This document shows positions 1 to 9,354 of a DNA stretch of 64,000 bases, piece after piece; position 1 is the first letter of the stretch; every line of letters starts with the position of its first letter. The DNA comes from an uncultured Desulfatiglans sp. (GTDB lineage Bacteria > Desulfobacterota > DSM-4660 > Desulfatiglandales > Desulfatiglandaceae): assembly GCA_900498135.1 (NCBI GenBank), contig LR026961.1, positions 4,643,435-4,707,434 of the forward strand, written 5' to 3'. The notes beneath the pieces were generated by a model. The model was not told where the DNA came from and did no database searches. It saw only the letters and a list, made by a program, of their open reading frames with translations. The position numbers were made by a program, and so were the translations under genes.

Positions 1-111
1 GACTGCTCCACCCCGCGGCAATCTGTTGTTTATAACATTACTGATCCTTCCAGTCAAACAAAAAATCCAAAAGGCCCTTGCCGGCGGATTTGGTCGTGTG
101 ATCGGGTATCT

Positions 112-1638
112 TCACACTCCGGGCAGAAAAATAGAGAAGGTGGTGCCCTGTCCGGGATGGCTGGACACCGAAATGTCCCCCCCGTGGGCCTCTACCAGTT
201 TGAAGCAGATGGACAGCCCCAGCCCCAGGCCCTTGTGCCTGGTGGTGTAGAAAGGTTCGAAGATCCTCTCGAGGTCACCTTCCGGAATCCCGCGCCCTGT
301 ATCGCTGATCTCTATCCGTGCTCCTCCTCTCCCGCGCCGGGCCGAGAGCTTGAGGGTTCCTCCTTCTCCCATGGCCTCCAGACCGTTGCCTACGATATTC
401 AACAAGACCTGCTTCACCTTGTCGGGATCGCAAAGAATCGTGAGCGGCTCCGTCTCCTCCTCGAGAACGAATCGAAAGGTCCCCGGGGGATGCAAGGCGG
501 ACATCACTCCTGCCACCTCCTTCAACAAACTGTTGATGTCCGTCGGTTTTTTCACCAACCGGTACTGCTTGGTAAAATCCCCCAGGTCTGCGACGAGGCG
601 CTCCAACCGGCCGATCTCTTCGAAGATCAAATCGAGCTTGCGCACCGCCTTCTCGTCGGAGAGGGTCTCGCGGATCTGGCGGGAAAACCCCCCGATGATC
701 ATCAACGGATTCTTGATCTCGTGGGCCACCTGCGCCACCGTCTGCCCAACCGCAGCCAACCGTTCATTCTGGAGAAGCTTTTTCTCCATCTGCCTCTTTT
801 CGGAGATATCCCGGAGGATCGCCGTGTAGGTCGGTTCGCCCTCTATCAGTTGATAGGAGATCCCCATCTCGACGGGAAAGGATTCACCTCCTTTTCGAAG
901 GACCGAGAGGGACAAGGGCCTCCGCAGGTGCTTCGGCCTCTTCGCCGAAAGAAAGCGTTTCAATTCGTGATAATCTTCCGCCTGCTGCGGGGGAATGAAC
1001 AGTCCGATTTCTTTTCCGAGCACCTCCCGGCGGCTGTACCCGAAAAGCCGGCAGGCGGCGTCGTTGAAATGGATGATCCGCTGATCGGCGTGAAGGCTGA
1101 GGATCGCATCGGTCGCCGTCTCGAGGATGATGCGGAATTTCCTCTGGGATGCCTTGACCCTTCGGACCAACTGGCGGCGCGCGGTTTCATCCCGAGTAAT
1201 CTGCACAAAATACCGGGAGGCATCGCCCTGACCGCGCACCGGATAAACGAGTCGGACGATCTCGCGCATCCTCTCCCGCCGCGCGTCGAACACCCGGTTG
1301 ACCACCTCGACCCGCTGGTCCGACTTGCGGGCGCGCTCCAAATGACAGACATCCGTCCGGCACGCCTGTTCGCTGCAAAACCCCGAAGCGACCTCGTAGC
1401 ACTTGCGGCCGATCACCTGCTCTTTCGGTAAACGCAGGCGTCTCAGGAAGCTCGGGTTCGCGTCACGGATCACAAAATCCGCGTCCACCACCATGATCTC
1501 TTCTTGAATCCCTTCAAACAAGGTTTTCAGAACCAGGTCACTGACGCCGGCGCCCTCCATGTCGGCGGCTTCATCACCGGGGGCCCGCTCCGGCATTCCG
1601 GTTGCGGATGAAAAAACCTTATCATTTTCATCACTCAT
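112..1638 (-). CDS. PAS-domain sensor histidine kinase (soluble)
   Basis: A 508-residue cytoplasmic two-component kinase with no membrane segment. PAS 1 lies at about residues 36-155 and carries four cysteines (C80, C88, C93, C98). PAS 2 lies at about 165-285. The dimerisation/phosphoacceptor helix has AHEIKNP with His306. The ATPase domain is intact: N box NIVGNGLEAM near 414-423, G1 DTGRGI near 446-451, F box EPFYTT, G2 GLGLGLS. I chose the ATG at 1638, which overlaps the stop of the upstream gene; the reading frame stays open further upstream, but only inside that gene. The two genes are therefore probably co-translated. No response regulator is visible; one could lie beyond the left edge. 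The ligand is unknown. The Cys-rich insert suggests redox or metal sensing, which is inference. Confidence 0.9.
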   Translation of the reverse strand: MSDENDKVFSSATGMPERAPGDEAADMEGAGVSDLVLKTLFEGIQEEIMVVDADFVIRDANPSFLRRLRLPKEQVIGRKCYEVASGFCSEQACRTDVCHLERARKSDQRVEVVNRVFDARRERMREIVRLVYPVRGQGDASRYFVQITRDETARRQLVRRVKASQRKFRIILETATDAILSLHADQRIIHFNDAACRLFGYSRREVLGKEIGLFIPPQQAEDYHELKRFLSAKRPKHLRRPLSLSVLRKGGESFPVEMGISYQLIEGEPTYTAILRDISEKRQMEKKLLQNERLAAVGQTVAQVAHEIKNPLMIIGGFSRQIRETLSDEKAVRKLDLIFEEIGRLERLVADLGDFTKQYRLVKKPTDINSLLKEVAGVMSALHPPGTFRFVLEEETEPLTILCDPDKVKQVLLNIVGNGLEAMGEGGTLKLSARRGRGGARIEISDTGRGIPEGDLERIFEPFYTTRHKGLGLGLSICFKLVEAHGGDISVSSHPGQGTTFSIFLPGV

Positions 1639-2236
1639 GATGCATCGGCCCCACTCTCGGACAGTAAAAAACATAGCGCCGGCCGAGGATGTCAAACATG
1701 GTATCGGTGCCCTCACGAATCCGCTGGTAAAGTTCCTTCATGGTGGCGGCGCGATTCAGGACCGCCCGATACACAGACGCATCGTGCAAAGCACGGTCAA
1801 TGGGCAACAGCACCTGATCGAGCGGGCCATACCAATGGAACTGCAACAGGTCCTTCAACTCGAAAACCTTGCGGTACAGATCTCTCAGAATGTCGGTTCG
1901 CAGAATGGGATTCACCTGGTTGATCAGGCAATCCAGAAGGCCGACGAGATAATAGGCCTCCCGCATCTTCTCCTCTTCTCCGCGGAGGCCGCACATCCCG
2001 CGGATTGTATATCCCACACCTCCCTTCAGGGTGAAATGGGGCGGCAGTTCGCCAACACTCCGGCCCTCCGCGAGATCAGGGACGCCCAGCTCATCCTCCC
2101 ATCGGTCGGCGGCCTCCCGCAGCACCTGGACAAAATGAGACGATTCCCAGTGCGCCTTCCGAAACTCCCAAGGCTTGGCGACCAGCACATTGCGGCGCGC
2201 CGGGGCCTTGAGGGGCAATTGTATGAGTTCTCCCAT
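1631..2236 (-). CDS. conserved hypothetical protein upstream of a histidine kinase
   Basis: A 201-residue soluble protein I do not recognise. It is rich in charged and aromatic residues, with a helical-looking second half and no signal peptide, membrane segment or obvious catalytic motif. The ATG at 2236 is preceded by AAGGACAGGA at good spacing, so I prefer it to the start 12 codons upstream. Its stop overlaps the start of the PAS kinase (ATGAGTGA), so the two are probably translationally coupled. It may be a partner or input protein for that kinase, but this rests on position only. Confidence 0.7.
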   Translation of the reverse strand: MGELIQLPLKAPARRNVLVAKPWEFRKAHWESSHFVQVLREAADRWEDELGVPDLAEGRSVGELPPHFTLKGGVGYTIRGMCGLRGEEEKMREAYYLVGLLDCLINQVNPILRTDILRDLYRKVFELKDLLQFHWYGPLDQVLLPIDRALHDASVYRAVLNRAATMKELYQRIREGTDTMFDILGRRYVFYCPRVGPMHHE

Positions 2237-2461
2237 TCCTGTCCTTATCGGCCCGCTGTGGCCTTGGAGCATCCAGGCATGGACGGGACCGCTCGGCCGG
2301 CGGCGCCCTGACAGCGTATTGAAGCATCCATTGTGCGCAGGCCGCTGAAAACAGCCGGATGCAAAGCGTGAGAAATCCCGTGGAATGAGGCGCCCGGATC
2401 AGTGCACAGCAGCGGCGCGGGATGGGCCCAACGCACCTGTCGGACGCTTTTCAACTGCCTG

Positions 2462-3349
2462 CTAAGGCCGCGGATGATGCTTTTCGTGCACGGCCTTCAG
2501 CCGTTCCCGAGTGACATGGGTATAGATCTGGGTGGTCGAGATATCCGCATGCCCGAGCATGATCTGCACCGATCTCAAATCCGCTCCACCTTCGAGCAGG
2601 TGGCTGGCGAAGGAATGACGCAGCACGTGGGGAGTGATCTCCTTCCTGATTCCAGCCTGTCGTCCATACTGCTTGATGAGCTTCCAGAAACCCTGCCGCG
2701 ACATCCGCCCTCCTCGCATATTGAGGAAGAGATACGGGCTGTTCGGGCCCTTCCGAAGGCTGGGGCGGCCGCCTTCCAGGTAGCCTCGAACAGCCTCGAC
2801 GGCGCGCACGCCCAGGGGAACGAGCCTTTCCTTGGAGCCCTTGCCCATGGTCCGAAGAAAACCACCCTCGAGGTCCACCAGAAAAGTGCGCAGTTGAATC
2901 AGCTCTGAGACGCGCAGGCCGGCCGCATAGAGGACCTCGAGCATCGCACGGTCGCGCAGCCCCTTCGGTGAGCGTCCGTCCGGCGCGGCAAGGAGCTTGT
3001 CCACTTCGTCCACGCTCAAGATCTCCGGGAGTTTGCGCCGCATCTTGGGCAAATCCAGCAGCCTCGCTGGATTGCCGGATATCACGCCTTCCCGCACCAG
3101 GTACTTCAGAAAGACCCGGATGGCTGAAACATGGCGGGCGACACTGCGAAAAGAGAGGCACCGGCCAAGATCGGCAAGGTACGCGTTCAGGTCATCCTGG
3201 GTCAAGCCGCCGAGGTCGAGACCCCGGCCCCTCAGGTACAGGTTGAAACGGCCGAGATCGCGGGCATAGGCCTGAATGGTGTGGTTGGATAAACCCCGCT
3301 CGAGCTCCATTTGTATCAGAAACCGGTCGATCCACTGCTCCGCGTCCAT
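2462..3349 (-). CDS. xerD: tyrosine recombinase XerD
   Basis: A 295-residue tyrosine recombinase of the XerC/D type, which resolves chromosome dimers at dif with FtsK and a partner recombinase. The N-terminal SAM-like core-binding domain is at about 1-90 (SNHTIQAYARDL). The catalytic domain shows Arg146 (AAGLRVSEL), Lys near 170-173 (MGKGSKER), HVLRHSF (His241, Arg244), LGHADI (His267) and the nucleophile Tyr276 in IYTHV. The length equals that of XerD. The ATG at 3349 follows AAAGGTGG at good spacing, and the 19 codons upstream of it are not needed. No phage or integron context surrounds it, which favours the housekeeping role over an element integrase. Confidence 0.93.
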   Translation of the reverse strand: MDAEQWIDRFLIQMELERGLSNHTIQAYARDLGRFNLYLRGRGLDLGGLTQDDLNAYLADLGRCLSFRSVARHVSAIRVFLKYLVREGVISGNPARLLDLPKMRRKLPEILSVDEVDKLLAAPDGRSPKGLRDRAMLEVLYAAGLRVSELIQLRTFLVDLEGGFLRTMGKGSKERLVPLGVRAVEAVRGYLEGGRPSLRKGPNSPYLFLNMRGGRMSRQGFWKLIKQYGRQAGIRKEITPHVLRHSFASHLLEGGADLRSVQIMLGHADISTTQIYTHVTRERLKAVHEKHHPRP

Positions 3350-3501
3350 ACCCGCCACCTTTCGCAAGGGCCCTGATCGAAACTGCCCCAAAAACCGCCT
3401 GGTCATCTCTCTTGGATTGCACTCGGCTCCAGACCGAAAAGACCCTGAATTCCGCCTGTCCGGCTCCCTTTCGCCCGCTGCCGTTCAGGGCGCCGACCCA
3501 G

Positions 3502-4620
3502 CTACTCCCGAAAATCGTGGTAGTGCGCCTCCGGGGTCAGAATCCTGGCACCCCCAGCCTCTATCAGCACCATCTCCTCCAGGCGGACACCCCCCTTTCC
3601 CGGAAGATAGATCCCCGGTTCGACCGTCACGACCATGCCCTCTTCAAGGGTGACCGGACGCAAGGGGCTGAGGCGAGGGCCCTCGTGGGTGGCCAAACCC
3701 ACGCCATGGCCCAGGGCATGTCCAAAAAAAGGCCCATAGCCCGCATCCGCGATGATCCGCCGCGCCTCCGCATCGGGAAGATCGCTCCGCACGCCCGGGC
3801 GAACCTCCTTCAAACCCGCCAGCTGCGCCTCCCGGACGATGGAGTAGACCTTGCGGAATTCCGACTCGGCCTCGCCGAGAAAAACCGTCCGCGTCATATC
3901 CGAGCAATATCCATTCAGGCGCACGCCCATGTCGAGTACGATTGGTTCGCCCGGCCGCAGCCGCCGGCCGGTGGGGACGGCATGGGGCAACGCGCCGTTC
4001 GGCCCCGAGGCAACGATCGGCGGGAAAGCGACCCCGTCGGCGCCGGCCTCCGCCGCCATTCCCTCCATCATCCAGGCCACCTTCCGCTCCGTCAGCCCCG
4101 GCTTGAGATTTTCGATCAATTCGTTTACGATGGACGCTATCAGTTTGCCGGAAGCTTCCATGGCCGCGATTTCATCTGAATCCTTGACCTCGCGCATGGC
4201 CTCGACCAGGCCTCCCAGAGGGGACAGCCCCCCGGATACCTTGCCGTCAAGGGCTTGACTGACCTTATGGTGGAGGCCCCACGTCACCTGGTCCTCTTCG
4301 AATCCGAGAAGTCCGGTCCCCATCTCCAGCAGCAGGGACGGGAGAAGGGTGTGAACACCGTTCTTGACCTCGATGATCTCGAAATCGGGCGCTTCGTCCT
4401 GCGCCTGCACGATATATCGGGAGTCGGTCAAGAGCAGGCAGCGGGTCGCGTCGATCAGGAGCGATCCGGAGGATTCGTTGATCTGCGGGTCATCGGCCCT
4501 GAACCCCGAGAGGTACCGGCGGTTGTGAGGCTCGGAGATCCAGGCCGCATCGCAGGGAGTCTTTTCACGAAGGCGGCTGCGAAAAAGATCCAGGCGTTTT
4601 TTGTAAGGGCTGTCCGTCAT
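3502..4620 (-). CDS. M24 family aminopeptidase (Xaa-Pro peptidase type)
   Basis: A 372-residue two-domain metallopeptidase. The N-terminal creatinase-like domain spans about 1-130. The pita-bread catalytic domain spans about 140-365 and has the expected di-metal ligands: two Asp in DMGVRLNGYCSDMTRT, His in FGHALGHGVGL, Glu in VTVEPGIYLP and Glu in GVRLEEMVL. It should remove an N-terminal residue ahead of proline in the cytoplasm. The size and N domain separate it from methionine aminopeptidase. It reads in the same direction as xerD, about 150 bases upstream of it, and could be cotranscribed. The ribosome site is weak. Confidence 0.9.
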   Translation of the reverse strand: MTDSPYKKRLDLFRSRLREKTPCDAAWISEPHNRRYLSGFRADDPQINESSGSLLIDATRCLLLTDSRYIVQAQDEAPDFEIIEVKNGVHTLLPSLLLEMGTGLLGFEEDQVTWGLHHKVSQALDGKVSGGLSPLGGLVEAMREVKDSDEIAAMEASGKLIASIVNELIENLKPGLTERKVAWMMEGMAAEAGADGVAFPPIVASGPNGALPHAVPTGRRLRPGEPIVLDMGVRLNGYCSDMTRTVFLGEAESEFRKVYSIVREAQLAGLKEVRPGVRSDLPDAEARRIIADAGYGPFFGHALGHGVGLATHEGPRLSPLRPVTLEEGMVVTVEPGIYLPGKGGVRLEEMVLIEAGGARILTPEAHYHDFRE

Positions 4621-5006
4621 GGGTGCCTTCAGGGCGCAGGAAGGGTTCGCAGTGGATTTGCACGGTCAAGTCTGAAGATATCAAAGAAAAGCGTTCAATG
4701 CAACGACGGACCTGGAAAGGCCGGAAACCCGAGGGTGAACGCCCTCGTTCCGGACCCGGCGCAAGACCTTTGCCCGTATCCGTTTCCGGCCGGCAAAAAA
4801 TAACAGTCATGCCAGGAATCTGAATTCAACCTTTGAAAGTACGTCCCGAAGCGAACAGGTTGAAGGTTTGAGTTGAACCAGCGATCTTGGAAACGAAGAC
4901 ACCCTGATCCGGGAGGGAGGCCTTGAAATGCAGGAATTGAAGATTATTTTGTAAATCCAAGCCCCTGACGCCTATCTGCCCGGAAAGGGGCAGTCAGCGG
5001 CACCAT

Positions 5007-5142
5007 TTTCCCAATCCAAGAACGAGCCTCTTTCCAGATTCGGGAAATCGAGCGTTCGCCTGGAGGCGGCCCTTAAGCCACCCGCCAGGCTAAGAGCACC
5101 TTGTCTCCCGGATCGGCAAACAAGACCCTTTCCGGGTGGGAC
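5007..5142 (-). repeat. diverged copy R0 of the dispersed long-hairpin repeat
   Basis: This lies in the 565-base gap between the M24 peptidase start and the RNase gene. It aligns over its whole length with the other copies: CCAATCC arm, GGGAAATCGAGCG, central hairpin, CGGATCGGCAAACAAGACC, TTTCCGG. In the forward (minus-strand) sense the central structure is GCCTGG..GGTGGC-TTAAGG-GCCGCC.CCAGGC. Both sides of the outer stem differ from the other copies yet still pair. No gene is seen in the rest of this gap. Confidence 0.7.
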
Positions 5143-5185
5143 CGGATCCGAAAACCTTTTCATCCCTATACGGACTTAACCACTT

Positions 5186-7174
5186 ATGCACGAAGGTCAG
5201 ATCATCGAATATATCGACCAGGGGAAATTTATCTGCACGCTGTGCTTACAGGACCGCGGCAGCCGCCTCCATCTCCTGACCGCCTACAACCGCGAAGTCA
5301 ACCTTTCCCACAAACGGACCCTCCTGGTCTCGAACCGCAGCATCGATCCGTCCCGGCCCCGCGAGGAACTGCTGGATATCCTGAAGCGAACGGAAGAAAC
5401 CCGCGACCGGCTCAAGCAGGAGATCAACGTCAAGGATCTCTGGGAGTTGGTCAAGGATGAAAAGGAAAGTTTCAGCCACAGCTATCTGACGGAGCTGGTC
5501 TTCGGGGAGGACGTGCGGGACGACCACGTCTCGGCCCTCATGCGCGCCCTCTTCGAGGACCACCTCTACTTCAAATACAAGGACGGCCGTTTTCTGCCGC
5601 AAAGCGAAGAGCGGGTCGAGCTGATCATCCGGCAGATGGAGGAGGAGGCGCTGAAGGAAGAGCGTCTTTCAACGGGCAGTGTCTGGCTGAAGACAGTCCT
5701 TTCAGGGGAACCGGCCGCCCCGCCCGATTGCACCGATTTCCTGGTGAATCTTCTCGAGCAGGTGGCGCTTTGGGGTGAGGAGGCGCAGGACCTCAAGTAT
5801 GCGAAAGAACTGCTCACCAGAGCCGACATCAGAGACATCCGCCATGCCCGCAGCATATTGCGGCAAATCGGCATCTGGGAGGAGCACGAAAATCTGGATC
5901 TCCTGCGCTCGGGCATCAGAACCGGTTTCAGCGCGGAAGAACTGGCCGCCGCCTCGGAGCTCGCACAGGGGGATTTCGACACCCAAGACCGCGAAGATCT
6001 GACCGGCCTCCACACCCTGACTATCGACGGCGCATCCACCGAGGATTACGACGACGCCCTGAGCCTCGAAAAGGTGGACGGCTTCTACGAGCTGGGCATC
6101 CACATCGCCGACGTCGCGGCCATGATCCCCCCGGATACGCTGCTCGATCGGACGGCTGCCGAGAGGGCCTCGTCCCTTTACCTTCCCCGCCGGCAGGTTC
6201 CCATGCTGCCTCCCGGCCTCTCACAGGACACCCTGAGCCTCAAAGCGGGGTGCGACCGCCCTGCCCTTTCGCTGCTGGCACGGTTCGACGCCGAGGGGAA
6301 CCTGGCCGGGTTCGCCCTCAAGCCGAGCATCATCCGGGTGAGGGCCCAGATGACCTATGAAAGCGTCAACGCGCAGCTGGAGGAGGACCCCCGCCTGCAG
6401 GATCTGCTTCGCCTGAGCCGGCGTTTCCGGGAGGTCCGCCACTCCCAGGGGGCGCTCAACATCTCCCTGCCCGAGGTCGACATCGTCTTCAGCGAGGCCG
6501 GAGAGGTCCAGCTCTCGCTCATCGACCAGGATACGCCTTCGCGCATGATCGTGGCCGAAATCATGATCCTCTACAACTGGCTCACGGCGCGCTTTTGTGT
6601 CGAGCACCAGATCCCGACGCTTTTCAGGACCCAGCCGGAGCCGAGCGAGAAGGTTCCCCTGGAAGAGAAAGATTATCTTTTCTACGTCTTTCAGCAGCGC
6701 CGCAAACTCGCCCCGCTGCAGATCCAGACCGCACCCAAGCCGCACTGCGGATTGGGGGTGGACGCCTACATCCAGGCCAGCTCCCCCATCCGGAGGTATC
6801 TCGACCTGGTGGTGCAGCGTCAGATCTCGGCATTCCTTCTGGAGCGGGCCTTTCCCTACGACGCCAAAAAGCTGGAAGAAATCCGCCTCTTCACCGATCC
6901 GCTGGTCCGGGAGATCGGGAAGATCAAGCGCAACCGCCTTCGTTACTGGATCCTGACCTTCTTCTCGCTCAACCGCGGGAAAACCTACCGCGCCGTCGTC
7001 CTCGACGAACTCAAGAGCAAATACCGCGTCGTCCTGCGGAACACCCAGCTGATCGCCGAGATCAGGAAGGCGGACGGAAAGATCTTCCAGGCGGGTCAGG
7101 AGATCCTGGTGACCGTCGGCAAGGCCGACCCCTGGGAGGACATCCTGGAACTCAAGGTGGCGGATAATCAGTGA
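5186..7174 (+). CDS. RNase II/R family 3'-5' exoribonuclease
   Basis: A 662-residue exoribonuclease. An N-terminal winged-helix/OB-like region occupies about 1-250. The RNB catalytic domain begins near residue 275 and has the metal-binding Asp cluster in DGASTEDYDDALSLE (about 281-295), followed by ELGIHIADVAAMI and YLPRRQVPMLPPGLS. The late motif YIQASSPIRRYLDLVVQRQI is typical of RNB enzymes. A short C-terminal S1-like segment follows. It degrades single-stranded RNA processively in the cytoplasm. It is shorter than E. coli RNase R and close to RNase II. No strong Shine-Dalgarno precedes the ATG. Repeat R0 ends about 40 bases upstream, so R0 may lie in the 5' leader. It converges with purB. 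Confidence 0.9.
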   Translation: MHEGQIIEYIDQGKFICTLCLQDRGSRLHLLTAYNREVNLSHKRTLLVSNRSIDPSRPREELLDILKRTEETRDRLKQEINVKDLWELVKDEKESFSHSYLTELVFGEDVRDDHVSALMRALFEDHLYFKYKDGRFLPQSEERVELIIRQMEEEALKEERLSTGSVWLKTVLSGEPAAPPDCTDFLVNLLEQVALWGEEAQDLKYAKELLTRADIRDIRHARSILRQIGIWEEHENLDLLRSGIRTGFSAEELAAASELAQGDFDTQDREDLTGLHTLTIDGASTEDYDDALSLEKVDGFYELGIHIADVAAMIPPDTLLDRTAAERASSLYLPRRQVPMLPPGLSQDTLSLKAGCDRPALSLLARFDAEGNLAGFALKPSIIRVRAQMTYESVNAQLEEDPRLQDLLRLSRRFREVRHSQGALNISLPEVDIVFSEAGEVQLSLIDQDTPSRMIVAEIMILYNWLTARFCVEHQIPTLFRTQPEPSEKVPLEEKDYLFYVFQQRRKLAPLQIQTAPKPHCGLGVDAYIQASSPIRRYLDLVVQRQISAFLLERAFPYDAKKLEEIRLFTDPLVREIGKIKRNRLRYWILTFFSLNRGKTYRAVVLDELKSKYRVVLRNTQLIAEIRKADGKIFQAGQEILVTVGKADPWEDILELKVADNQ

Positions 7175-7197
7175 GCCGGTTCGAGCCCGTACCGGTC

Positions 7198-8496
7198 TCA
7201 GGCCCTCCCGAACACCCGCTCGAAAATCGTATCAACGTGCTTCAGGTGGTAGTTCAGATCGAAAAGCCCCTCGATCTCCTCGCGTGACAGGACCTTCAAG
7301 ATGTCCGGGTCCTCGAGCAGCAGCGATTTGAAATCCTGACCCGTTTCCCAGACCTTCATCGCGTTGCGCTGCACGAGGACATAGGCGGCCTGTCTTTCAA
7401 GGCCCCTTTCGGCCAACTCGACAAGGACCTGCTGCGAAAAGATGAGCCCTCTCGTCTTGTGCAGATTCTCGAGCATCCGATCCGGATGAACCACCAGCCT
7501 GTCGAGGATCCCCTTCAGGCGATGAAGCATGTAGTCGATCAGGATCGTGCTGTCCGGGCCGATGACCCGTTCGACGGAGGAATGGCTGATGTCCCGCTCA
7601 TGCCAGAGCGCCATGTTCTCCAGGGCCGCCAGGGCGTTCGTCCGCACCAGGCGCGCCAAGCCGGAGATGTTTTCACAACCGATCGGATTCTTCTTGTGGG
7701 GCATCGCCGAGGAGCCCTTCTGCCCCTTCGCGAACGGCTCCTCGGCCTCCAGCACCTCGGTCCGCTGAAGGTGGCGGATCTCCACCGCGATCTTCTCGAG
7801 GGTCCCGGCCAAAACCGCGAGGGCCGTGAAGTACTGGGCGTGCCGGTCCCGCTGGACGATCTGGGTGGAGACCTCGGCCGGCTCGAGGCCGAGCAGTCGA
7901 CAGGCCCTGGCCTCGACGGACGGCGAAACGTTGGCGAAGGTTCCCACCGCCCCGGAGAACTTCCCGCAGGAAATCACCTCGCGGGCCTGTTCCAGGCGCA
8001 GCCGGTTCCGCCGCATCTCCGTGTACCACACGCAGAGCTTGACCCCGAAGGTGATCGGCTCGGCGTGAACCCCGTGGGAGCGCCCGATCATGACGGTCTG
8101 CTTGTGCTCGCGGGCCCGCCGCTCGAGGACCACAGCCAATTCGTCGACCCCGGCGAGGATGCGGTCCATGGCCTCGCGCAGGAGCAAGGCCAGACTGGTG
8201 TCGAGGACATCGGACGAGGTCAGGCCCAGATGGATAAAGCGCGAGTCGGGCCCGACATGCTCGGCCACGTTCGTCAGAAAGGCGATCACGTCGTGCCGGG
8301 TCTCCTCTTCGATCTCGAGGATGCGCTGCACGGAGAACCCCGCCTTCCTGCGGATGTTTTCGAGGGCCTCGCGCGGAACGATCCCCTCCTCGCTCATGGC
8401 CTCACAGGCGGCCAGTTCCACATCCAGCCACTTCGCGTACCGATTCTCGTCCTCCCAGATTCGCCCCATCTCAGTGCGTGTATACCGGCTGATCAT
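7198..8496 (-). CDS. purB: adenylosuccinate lyase
   Basis: A 432-residue fumarase/aspartase superfamily enzyme. It splits SAICAR and adenylosuccinate, releasing fumarate, in purine synthesis. The signature loop SSAMPHKKNPIGCEN is near residues 262-276. HLGLTSSDVLDTS and GRSHGVHAEPITFG carry the conserved His residues. The length is normal for the short bacterial PurB class. The ATG follows GGGGAGGA at good spacing. It lies 45 bases downstream of the endonuclease III-like gene in the same direction and is probably cotranscribed with it. Confidence 0.95.
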   Translation of the reverse strand: MISRYTRTEMGRIWEDENRYAKWLDVELAACEAMSEEGIVPREALENIRRKAGFSVQRILEIEEETRHDVIAFLTNVAEHVGPDSRFIHLGLTSSDVLDTSLALLLREAMDRILAGVDELAVVLERRAREHKQTVMIGRSHGVHAEPITFGVKLCVWYTEMRRNRLRLEQAREVISCGKFSGAVGTFANVSPSVEARACRLLGLEPAEVSTQIVQRDRHAQYFTALAVLAGTLEKIAVEIRHLQRTEVLEAEEPFAKGQKGSSAMPHKKNPIGCENISGLARLVRTNALAALENMALWHERDISHSSVERVIGPDSTILIDYMLHRLKGILDRLVVHPDRMLENLHKTRGLIFSQQVLVELAERGLERQAAYVLVQRNAMKVWETGQDFKSLLLEDPDILKVLSREEIEGLFDLNYHLKHVDTIFERVFGRA

Positions 8497-8541
8497 GCTG
8501 TCGTTCCTCCCCTGTCCAAATTTTCCTTTATGCGGGTTTCA

Positions 8542-9195
8542 TCATTCCTCGGCGGGCCAGCCATCCAGCGGACACGCAGCGCAGTTCGGCCGTTTGCCGC
8601 AGCAGGTCTTGGCCGTCCGCACGATGAGGGCATGAAACTCGTTGTAAAGAGCGGCATCTTGCGGCAGGTGGTCCATGAAGCAGGACTGCGTCTCGTCATA
8701 GGTCGCCTCTTCGGAAATCAGCCCGTGCCTCCCAAGGATCCGGTGCGTGTAGGCATCCACCACGAAAACAGGGCGTCCGGCCGCGTAAAGCAGGATGCTG
8801 TCGGCGGTTTCGGGTCCTACCCCCTTGATGCCCAGGAGCGCCTCCCGAAGCGCCGAGGTCTCCTCGCTGAAGAGCGCATCCAGGTCGCCAGCAGCGCGCT
8901 GCACGATGAACTCCGCAAGGTTCTTCAGCCGCCGCGCCTTGATATTGTAGTAACCTGCGGGCCGGATCACCTGCGCCAGTTCCTCGAAAGGGACCCGGCA
9001 GAGCGCCTCCGGGTCGATCATCCTCCTCGACTTCAACCCTTCGATGGCCTTTTCGACATTCCGCCAACTCGTGTTCTGGGTCAACACGGCCCCGACCATC
9101 ATCTCCAGGGGCCCCTCAGCGGGCCACCAGTGCTGAGGCCCGAAGGATTCAGACATCTTCTCATACATCCGCATCAGGACCACTTCCATATCCAA
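8542..9195 (-). CDS. endonuclease III-like HhH-GPD DNA glycosylase (MpgII-like)
   Basis: A 217-residue helix-hairpin-helix base-excision glycosylase. The hairpin is IKGVGPETADSILLYA (about 123-138), followed by VVDAYTHRI with the catalytic Asp147. Where Nth has its Schiff-base lysine (GVGRKTA), this protein has Glu129 (GVGPETA), so it should be a glycosylase without lyase activity, as described for the MpgII branch. The C-terminal Cys set C198-x6-C205-x2-C208 fits a 4Fe-4S loop, but the fourth position is Pro214 and the protein ends soon after. I place the start at TTG 9195, because GAGGAGG lies eight bases upstream. The in-frame ATGs on either side of it have poorer sites. Confidence 0.82.
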   Translation of the reverse strand: MDMEVVLMRMYEKMSESFGPQHWWPAEGPLEMMVGAVLTQNTSWRNVEKAIEGLKSRRMIDPEALCRVPFEELAQVIRPAGYYNIKARRLKNLAEFIVQRAAGDLDALFSEETSALREALLGIKGVGPETADSILLYAAGRPVFVVDAYTHRILGRHGLISEEATYDETQSCFMDHLPQDAALYNEFHALIVRTAKTCCGKRPNCAACPLDGWPAEE

Positions 9196-9354
9196 ATTCC
9201 CGGAACCTCCTCGAGCCATTGCTTTCCGGTCGAACCGCTCCAGCCGCCGCGGCCGGCGTCCCCAAAAAACGCTGCACCCCAGGGGGCGTGGAACAATGCC
9301 CCCAAAACGCGCCCGGCCTGCGGGCCGGCCAATCCGGAGCCGCTCGCCAGCATC

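Noticed and set aside
157-1431. 424-codon open frame opposite the PAS kinase
   Set aside because: Shadow of the kinase gene; no known domain and no ribosome site.
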